A DNA stretch of 64,000 nt from assembly GCA_030789695.1 (NCBI GenBank), contig CM061140.1:170028319-170092318 (forward strand), read 5' to 3'. Position 1 is the first letter of the stretch. Every line of letters starts with the position of its first letter. Of the stretch, positions 57,546 to 64,000 are shown piece after piece. This DNA is from Scilla litardierei (lineage: Eukaryota; Streptophyta; Magnoliopsida; Asparagales; Asparagaceae). A program made the translations under genes and the position numbers. The notes below the pieces were generated by a model. The model was not told the DNA's origin and ran no database searches. It saw only the letters and a list, made by a program, of their open reading frames with translations.

Positions 57546-58415
57546 CATAGTTTTAGGTTTCGGCCGAAACCGACCGGTTTCGGCCGTTTCGGATCGGTTT
57601 CGGAGGGGACCGGTCCGAAACCACACGTTACTTCTCGGTTTCGGCCGTATCGGCCGGGTTTCGGCCGTATCGGTCGGGGTTTCGGCCGTATCGGCCTGGG
57701 TTTCGGTCGTATCGGCCTGGGTTTCGGCCGTATTGGCCGATACCGGCCGAAACTTGTCCGATACTGACTGAAACTTAAAAAAATGAAAACAAGGAGGAGG
57801 AGGAGGAAACATCACCAAAATCCAGAAAAAGAAGAAGAAACGAAGAGATGGACGTACCTCATGGTCGCCCGCCTCCCGTCGCATCCCCGAAGAAGCCCGC
57901 CTCCTGCAATTTGAGGTCTTACATGGTAGCATATTCTAGCATTTAATTTAAATTTTGTTTGCACGGTGCAAGTGCAATTGTCCAACACATGCTAGCATTT
58001 ATTAAGAAGTTTGACCTTTTGAGTGAGCTGGCCACTAAAGACTTTCCATTTATTACAAGCTTGACATTCAGCCACTAAAGGTTTTCCATTTATTTACAAA
58101 GTTATCATTTTCAGCCAACAAACCCTTCCATTTATTCAAAAGCTTGCCATTCTCATTTATTTTCAATCCTGTTGATCAAAAAAATGTAATATATTTAGCA
58201 TAATGCTTTTAACAAAATGTGTAACTAGTAAAAAGGTATTTGTGCTAATATTTGATAATATTTGATAGTATTTAATAGAGTTTTAAGTATCTGAAACTAC
58301 CGATACCGATGAAACGAAACTACCGTCCGAAACCACCGAAACGGACGATACCGATACCGAAACCTAAATTTTGGGAAGAGCGAAACCGAGACCGAAACCG
58401 AGACCTAAAACCTTG
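57546..58415. mobile_element. hAT-type MITE rich in TTTCGGCCG words (870 bp)
   Basis: The termini CATAGTTTTAGGT and ACCTAAAACCTTG form imperfect TIRs. Perfect 8-bp TSDs GTAAAAAC are at 57538-57545 and 58416-58423. The left subterminal region repeats TTTCGGCCGTATCGG about five times; the right end has the inverse words CCGATACCG and CCGAAACC. There is no transposase; the ORF at 57531-57932 is an artefact of the repeats. Confidence 0.9.
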
Positions 58416-59221
58416 GTAAAAACTCAATTCCCTTCCACATTCATTTACATGTGATTTATCTTCAATGCTTAGGGAAGTTGTAATTCTTTGCTCACAAAGT
58501 TATTGTCAAGAAGAAGAAGAGAACGATTTGTATTAGCTTGATTATTGTTATAATGACTAATTTCTCATATACATAGTACAGACAACATCATTTGGGCACA
58601 AGAGCCCAAGAGTCACTACCACAAGAACCCAATGGACATGAAACATTACCCAAGGAGACACAAGAAACAAAGATGTGCAATACAAGTTCTTAGATAAAGT
58701 AATCATTTATCTTAACACCCCCTCAAACTCAAGGTGTAACGTTGAGTTTGGAGAGGCATTGCGATGATTCGGAATAAGATCCAGAGTGATGAGATGGCGT
58801 TATCGGATGGTCACGGAGTGCAAGATGCAAGGGTTGGAGAGCGTAGAGAGCAAGGGCCACAGGAGGTCGAGGAGGTGCCGCAACAGGCAGAGGTCACAGA
58901 TGGCCGATGAGGTGCCGCCGGGGCCGAGACTGCTGGGAGACGAGTCCGCTGGGAGCTAATGAGGTGCCGCTGGGGGCAAGGCCGCTGGGGGCGAGGAGGC
59001 AATGCTCTGATGATTGAGGAGGAGGTTGTGCTGCAACTCCGGTGATTGAGTTGAGAGTGGGAGAGAGGGATAGCATGCAACAACGTGGTCGCTGGGGCAA
59101 TGCTAGCAATGAGAAGCCGGCTTACGAGAGCCATGATGAATCTGATACAATGTTGTAGAAGAGGGCGCCAATCTGATCTAATAAGTGAAGGCGTTTAATG
59201 CGGCTTAAGTGGTTGTCCCTC

Positions 59222-59419
59222 CTATCCGGTGAAGGTTCTATAGGTAAGGATGTCGACGAAGCTGGTCTTTAGCACGAGGAGAAGATCGGCAAGCAAGGTG
59301 TCAAAGAGCTGGTCCATGGAAACGTCACCGTCAAGAACATAGATAATAATATCACTGGTGTCTGAAAGCATGTCAGCATCAGTGAAGTTCATAAAGGGCC
59401 TAGAGATAATGGACTTCAT
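59222..59419 (-). other. Unrecognised 65-codon ORF inside the small copia-like element
   Basis: Sense to the element, it starts MKSIISRPFMNFTDADMLSD. It is not low-complexity and not a known retroelement domain. It could be a second captured piece or chance. Confidence 0.25.
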
Positions 59420-59772
59420 ATGGAAATGGGCTGCAAAACATTCGATTTTATGAACAGTAAATTGTGTAGCAGAAATCGGGTGGATTTAGATCCACAAAGG
59501 TGAGATCTTGGGAATGGCATGCACTTATGAAAATGGAAAGCTATAGATTTTCGAACTGTAGTTCCTCCAAATCTAAAAAGGTCGGATTTTGGACAACCTA
59601 ATTAGAAAATTTTCCACCTAAAACAACCGGATCTCAAACAAAAAGATCGAATTTTTTCCGCCAGATTTTCAACTAAACAAGAGCTATTGATGAAATCTAA
59701 AGGAAACACACACAAAATGAAAAACAAAAACAGAAGAGAAAATGAGAACTCGGCTGAAATTGCGGATTAGAG

Positions 59773-60077
59773 ATGAGAAGAAGCGAAGATGAAGAGGATG
59801 ATATCGAATAGGGAATCTGCAAGGAGATCGAGATTGAGGATGCGTCAGCGTTTGGAGGATCTCGTGAAAGTTGGACAACGAGAACAGCCAAATCTTGATG
59901 CAGATCAATCCGCTGACCCAGTGGTACATCGGCCTCGATAACGAGAATGCCTTGTTGAGGATGCGGGTGATGGAGAGGGCCAAGGGGCTGCGGTCATTGA
60001 ACTCAGTGCTTCAGTTCGCTGAGGAGAGCTGGTCGTCTCCCTCCCTCCCCCCAATCGGGGATATGGAGAGTTGGTAG
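59773..60077 (+). pseudogene. Captured bZIP transcription factor fragment
   Basis: This is plus strand, opposite to the element. The basic region reads KMKRMISNRESARRSRLR with the invariant N-x7-R, then MRQRLEDLVKV. After a small frameshift near 59867 a zipper follows (ENSQILMQINPLTQWYIGLD, NENALLRMRVMERA, LRSLNSVLQFAEE), ending at a stop at 60075-60077. It matches group S bZIPs (ATB2/bZIP11 type), whose genes are intronless. It lacks the natural start, and an upstream indel also breaks the frame, so a functional protein is unlikely. The capture is by retroelement transduction; the source gene is not in the window. Confidence 0.85.
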
Positions 60078-60466
60078 TGAGAGCTTGGATCAGAACATGA
60101 TTAATAAGGCTCTGATACCATGTTAAGAAGAAGAAGAGAACAATTTGTACCAGCTTGATTATTGTTACAATGACTAATTTCCCATATATAATACAGACAA
60201 CATCATTGGGCACAAGAGCCCAAGGGTAACTACCACAAGAACCTAAAGGACATGACACAAGACCCAAGGAGACACAAGACCCAAAGAGACACAATACAAG
60301 TTCCTCGCTAGAGTAATCTTTTGTCTTAACAGTTATACCTCAAGTGTGAGGTTTGGCCTCAAGTGTAAAGAAGTGTTGGTGCATGCATCAAGTGTGAGAT
60401 GTTGATTGTAATTGACGAGGTGTGTTCGTCAAGTTGTTGAGGTGTAAGTTTCTTTCGGATGGAAGT

Positions 60467-61566
60467 TGTTACGGGTCAGATCCGCTCACAATGAAATTTA
60501 TTGAAGTGGGTAACCAAGGGCACGATGGTTACAAGTGTTTAGGGGTGCGAACGAGGCTATTCTCGATTTGAGGATGATTTGTAGATGAGGATCTCAAGGT
60601 CGTCCGTCGATCAGGGTAGGTAGTCCGCTAGTTGGAGGAGGTCGCTCATTTGTTGGTGAAGGTCGCTGCAGGTCGCCCGTCCACTGGCAGCTGAGATGAG
60701 CTACCTGCGAGGTGAGCAACTCGTCAGAAAGACTGGGCAGGCTGTCCGCCCACAGCCCCTCCGATGCTTAAGTCAGCTGGTGACTATTTGGAGAATGTCG
60801 GACACTCAAGACGATCTTAGAGGCAGATCGGCGCTTGCGTGGTGAACTAGCATGGAAGGCACGAATATATGGAGTATATTCGGCCTTAAGTATAAGTAGA
60901 TGAGTTATGGTTTCTTACAGATTAGCCAAAAACCAAACCACGAACCCCCCTCTCGTTGGAGGAGAGGGTATATTTATAGGGCCCAGAGGCGGGTGCTTGT
61001 CATCCTGTCAGCTGTCGAATCCACCCTGCTGGCACTCGAGTGGTGAATCGATAAGGTGGCGAGCGGTGTCAGAGATATTTTCCGCATTAATGGTGCCAGG
61101 CGGTGTCAGGTGCACTTTGGTCAGGCTATCAGAGCCGTAAATGTCAGGCGCGCTTTCGGCAGGCTGTTAGGCGGCGAAGCGGCCATGTGCGCTTTTGTCA
61201 TACTTTGTCTGTAGTAAGACTGGCAGTGATATTTGTGGCGGGTTGCCTCCCTTCTTGGACGGACTACTTTGAAACAGAGAGGTAGGTGAGCTGCCTACAG
61301 GGTGAGCTGCCTCCAGGGCGAGCTACTCTGGGGCGAGCTAACGCAGACACGTGTGCGGTCAACCGGATGGCTCTTCTCTTCGATTCGGACGGCGAGCTTC
61401 TCTAAGACACGGACGATTTGACAGGCCTTGACTTGCGCTTAGTTGACAAGCTTGGCGGTCCGCAAGGGCGCACTGCTCTGAGCCTAACTGGTCCTCATTG
61501 ATGAGGATTGTTGATGGGTTATTTGAGTGGTCCTTTATCACCTAGGCCGGCTTTTAGGACGTAACA
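60467..61566 (-). repeat. 3' LTR of second Tat-type element (1,100 bp)
   Basis: It begins TGTTACGTCC at 61566 and ends GACCCGTAACA at 60467 in element orientation. It shares CCCCTCCGATGCTTAAGTCAG-type sequence (60767) with the other Tat-like LTRs. Its first 360 bases match 63641-64000 with scattered differences. Confidence 0.9.
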
Positions 61567-61578
61567 ATTGCCCCGAAC
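61567..61578 (-). other. Polypurine tract of second Tat-type element
   Basis: The minus strand reads GTTCGGGGCAAT, next to the LTR start. Confidence 0.75.
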
Positions 61579-61773
61579 ATTTGGTGTGGACGATCTTCGG
61601 CCAGAGGAGACACTGAATGTTGAGTAGACACGTTAGCAAATTTTTAGAGAATCTCTTCATATCTTTTGTTTGGTAGCGAGCTTCGTAAGCCTGAGCGACC
61701 TATCGGGGGGCGCAGCTCGTACGCTTGCCCCAGAGTGTAAGCATGGTGAAGTAGCCTACCCCTAGTGATCATG

Positions 61774-63110
61774 CCGATCTTGGCATAGGGTTTCTCATAT
61801 CTCTAAAACACAAAAAGTGTGTAAGTCGAAACATCGACATATGTTGGAGATAGAGTGAAGACCTGTTTGGGTGGGGGCGCAGTCCGGAAACCTGCCCCGG
61901 ACCCATGGACGACCTGCCGGGGGAGGATGACCTTCGCCAAGGACACCCTTCACCTGAGTGCGCCCTTTCGAGGGTGCAGTTTCGGAGCCCACCCTGGATA
62001 TCTGAGAGGGAATGTTCGAGTTACGCAGCCTGCCCCAAGCCCTTGGCGACCTTTCGGGGGCGCAGCTCGGAAGCCCGCTCCACATCTTCGCTGCGAGGTA
62101 GCTCGCTCTCTTCTCCGGTTTGGGTAGCGAGGCCCGACCTGCTATGGATAGTCAGGTCGCGACCTGCTCCGGAGGGCTTCGAGAGGGTGAGTCTGGGTTG
62201 TGGCCCTTCCAGCATCCTTGGGGTCATATGCACTTGCCGCCTTTCGAGGGAACAGTACGTGGCCTGCCCCGGATCTTTGGTAGGGAAGGATCGAGGTGCG
62301 TAGCCCATCTCCAGCCCTTGGAGACCCTTCGGACGCGCGACTCGGAAACCTGCCCCGGAGGTGTAGTTTATGGCAAGTCAGCTCGCCTCCATGGATCGGG
62401 CCGATCTTGACTTGGGATTTCTTGCAGAGAACTCGAAGAGTGTATAAGTCGAAACGTAACGACACAGGTCGGAGATTGAATAAAACCTGATTGGGTGGGG
62501 GCGCAGTCTGAAAACCAGCCCCGAACCCATTGGCGACCTGCCAGGGGAGGATCACCTTCGCCGAGGACACCCTTCACATGAGGACGCCCTTTCGGGGGCA
62601 CAGTTTCGGTGCCCGTCCTAAGTCTCTGAGAGGAAAGGGTCGAGTTACGCAGCCTGCCCCAAGCCCTCGACGACCTTTTGAGGACGCAGCTCGGAAGCCT
62701 GCCCCAGATCTTCGCTGCGAGGTTGCTCGCTCTCTTCTCTGATTTGGGTAGCGAGGCCCGACCTGCTACGGGTAGCAGGCCGCGACCTGTCCCGGAGGGC
62801 TTCGAGAGGATGAGTCTGGGTCGTGGCCCTTCCAGCATCTCTGAGGGGTCCTATGCCCATGTCGCCTTTCGAGGGCACAGCACGTGGCATGCCCCAGATC
62901 TTTGGTTGAAAAGGGTCGAGGTGCATAGCCCGTCTCCAGCCCTTGGAGATCCTTCAGACGCACGACTCGAAAATCCACCCCGGATCATTACTTGCAGCAA
63001 GGCAGCTCGCTTTTTGTAATTAGGCCGACCCTGATCTGGGGCTTTTTCTCACAAGAAAAGTTGAAGCGGACGTGAGTCGAAACTTAACGATAGGTGAGAG
63101 AGAAGGAAGA
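61774..63110. repeat. 625-bp tandem repeat, two full units and a partial third
   Basis: Unit starts lie at 61774, 62401 and 63025 (CCGATCTTG-type). Units share GGTGGGGGCGCAGTC, GACACCCTTCAC and GTTACGCAGCCTGCCCCAAG. Smaller internal repeats of the GCAGCTCGGAAGCC type occur within each unit. ORFs through it on both strands are repeats of one another. Confidence 0.9.
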
Positions 63111-63189
63111 CCTGTATTTTTGCGTCCCATGTCGTCCTACAAGAGCTATAGCCCTAAGGCGCGTAGTCGGCCTACTCAGATGAGCTTCG

Positions 63190-63610
63190 ATTTTGGGTTG
63201 GAGCTTGATGGAAGCGCTTGTTGAACAGCAGTTTCTTCATTGAGCCGCCTATGTTGAGTGACCTTGATGTCCGCATCGAGACGTCTTTGTGGAGCCGCTA
63301 TCTCTTCGTTGGGCTCCTTTTACCGGGCGGCCGCTTCGTCTTTGATCTGGAGGTGAAGGCTGCGCCTCACGTTCAGGGGTGTAAGGGGGAGGTGGATGTC
63401 CCCGCCCCACCCACGTCCCAATCATTCATCATCTTCGTAAAGGCTTCAACGCCTTGGTGAATAGCACGGGCCGAGGCATGGATAGCCTCTGTTGTCTCCT
63501 CAAGTGGTACATCTGCCAGGGAAGTCCTTCCGAGAGGACGAGGCTCGTCCTTCATGGGTTGTTTGCCACGGTTACGACAGTGTTGAAGTGTATGGGATTA
63601 GACATGGGTG
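63190..63610 (-). pseudogene. Gag N-terminal remnant of second Tat-type element
   Basis: Downstream of the PBS on the minus strand, an ATG near 63605 (MSNPIHFNTV) is followed by a stop. The frame resumes as DEPRPLGRTSLADVPLEETT and AIHQGVEAFTKMMNDWDVGG to a stop at 63373, with no capsid domain. This is the place where gag starts in Tat elements, so it is read as a truncated gag leader region. Confidence 0.5.
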
Positions 63611-63620
63611 TGACCCTAAG

Positions 63621-63638
63621 TTCTCACAGACGACACCA
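63621..63638 (-). other. Primer binding site of second Tat-type element
   Basis: The minus strand reads TGGTGTCGTCTGTGAGAA, two bases from the LTR. It is a variant of the TGGCGCCGTCTGTGGGAA site of the first Tat-type element. Confidence 0.75.
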
Positions 63639-63640
63639 AT

Positions 63641-64000
63641 TGTTGCAGGTCAGATCCGCTCACAATGAAATTTATTGAAGTGTGGAACCAAGGGCACGAT
63701 GGTTACAAGTGTTTAGGGGTGCAGACGAGGCTATTCTCGATTTGAGGATGATTTGTAGATGAGGATCTCAAGGTCACCCGTCGATGGGGGTCGGTCGTCC
63801 GCTAGTTGGAGGAGGTCGCTCGTTTGTTGGTGAAGGTTGTTGCAGATCGCCTGTTCGCTGGCAGCTGAGGCGAGCTACCTGCGAGGTGAGCAACTCATCA
63901 GAAAGGTTGGACGGGTTGTCTGTCTACAGCCCCTCCAATGCTTAAGTCAGTTGGTGACTATTTGGAGAATGTCAGACAAGTAAGACGATCTTAGAGGCAG
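63641..64000 (-). repeat. 5' LTR of second Tat-type element (partial)
   Basis: It is collinear with 60467-60826 and cut by the window end. Confidence 0.9.

Larger units (their letters stand above)
58504..60331 (-). mobile_element. Small non-autonomous copia-like element carrying a captured bZIP fragment
   Basis: LTRs at 58504-58717 and 60121-60331 begin TGTTAAGA and end CTTCTTCTTAACA or CTTGACA in element orientation. TSDs are GTTAT at 58499-58503 and 60332-60336. The PBS TGGTATCAGAGC (60109-60120, minus) and a PPT (TTGAGTTTGAGGGGG, next to 58718) flank only 1.4 kb, with no gag or pol. The interior contains a host bZIP segment. Confidence 0.9.
56601..60466 (+). repeat. SIRE-like copia LTR, interrupted by two insertions
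   Basis: It starts TGTTGGGTATTAGAC with TTTTGATAATGAGCAAGCA nearby, as in SIRE-type LTRs. A palindromic array at 57012-57242 precedes a long (TA)n tract at 57326-57385. A hAT MITE (57546-58415) and a small copia-like element (58504-60331) split the downstream part, which resumes at 60332 and is cut at 60466 by a Tat-type element. No internal region is seen. Confidence 0.6.
60467..64000 (-). mobile_element. Second Tat-type non-autonomous element, runs off the right edge
   Basis: The 3' LTR is 60467-61566 on the left, with PPT at 61567. The interior is only 2.1 kb, with a 625-bp tandem repeat and a gag N-terminal remnant. The PBS is at 63621-63638, and the 5' LTR starts at 63641 and is truncated by the window. 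There is no pol. Left TSD would be GAAGT (60462-60466). Confidence 0.9.

Noticed and set aside
57531..57932. 133-residue minus ORF with TAETQADT repeats
   Set aside because: It is a by-product of the TTTCGGCCG words in a hAT MITE.
62120..62410. Overlapping ORFs on both strands in 61.8-63.0 kb
   Set aside because: They recur between tandem units in the same relative place and have no domain. They are products of GC-rich repeats.

Overview
This window reads as repeat-dense flanking DNA from a large plant nuclear genome, probably a eudicot. Evidence for a plant: Del/Tekay chromoviruses, Tat- and Athila-type Ty3/gypsy elements, Ty1/copia elements, MULE and hAT MITEs, a plant GATA factor, and a U6atac gene with a plant USE and TATA promoter and no obvious monocot MSP box. 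About four fifths of the 64 kb is transposable element. I see no bacterial, organellar or CRISPR features. Species is not determinable by eye.

Layout. 1-17.6 kb is a three-deep nest: Tekay-1 (minus strand, runs off the left edge, ends at 7916) sits inside the 5' LTR of Tekay-2 (plus strand, to 16382), which itself sits inside the RNase H gene of an older copia element. 17.6-24.5 kb is the least repetitive part: a two-exon GATA zinc-finger gene (19110-20755) with a diverged tandem duplication upstream, a truncated copia 5' end, a MULE-type foldback MITE with a 9-bp TSD, and a U6atac snRNA gene (24394-24507). 25.1-32.6 kb is a complete non-autonomous Tat-type element with no pol, an antisense intron-containing gene, a 90-bp satellite and an RS-rich Gag. 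It is inserted upstream of the 3' LTR of a SIRE-like copia. 33.8-36.5 kb holds a decayed gypsy gag and the last exon of a PP2C gene. 36.5-42.8 kb is a copia element with 120-bp LTRs, interrupted by a hAT MITE. 44.4-52.2 kb is an older copia element with an Athila-like solo LTR in its 5' LTR. 52.2-56.6 kb is mostly unannotatable, with a tandem tRNA-like repeat and a copia solo LTR. 56.6-64 kb is a SIRE-like LTR hit by a hAT MITE, a small copia-like element carrying a captured bZIP fragment, and a second pol-less Tat-type element running off the right edge.

Themes worth attention. (1) Both Tekay elements carry a GT-AG intron exactly between gag and protease. Unspliced RNA would end Gag inside the intron, while spliced RNA gives an in-frame Gag-Pol; Tekay-1 has a second intron in integrase. 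(2) Five unrelated LTRs each carry an array of their own 8-14 bp palindromic word in U3, just upstream of the TATA box. In Tekay-1 the word contains the DRE/CRT core. (3) A non-autonomous copia-like element has captured a host bZIP DNA-binding and zipper fragment. Boundaries backed by matching TSDs and LTR pairs are firm; lineage names and remnants are less so. All comparisons were by eye.
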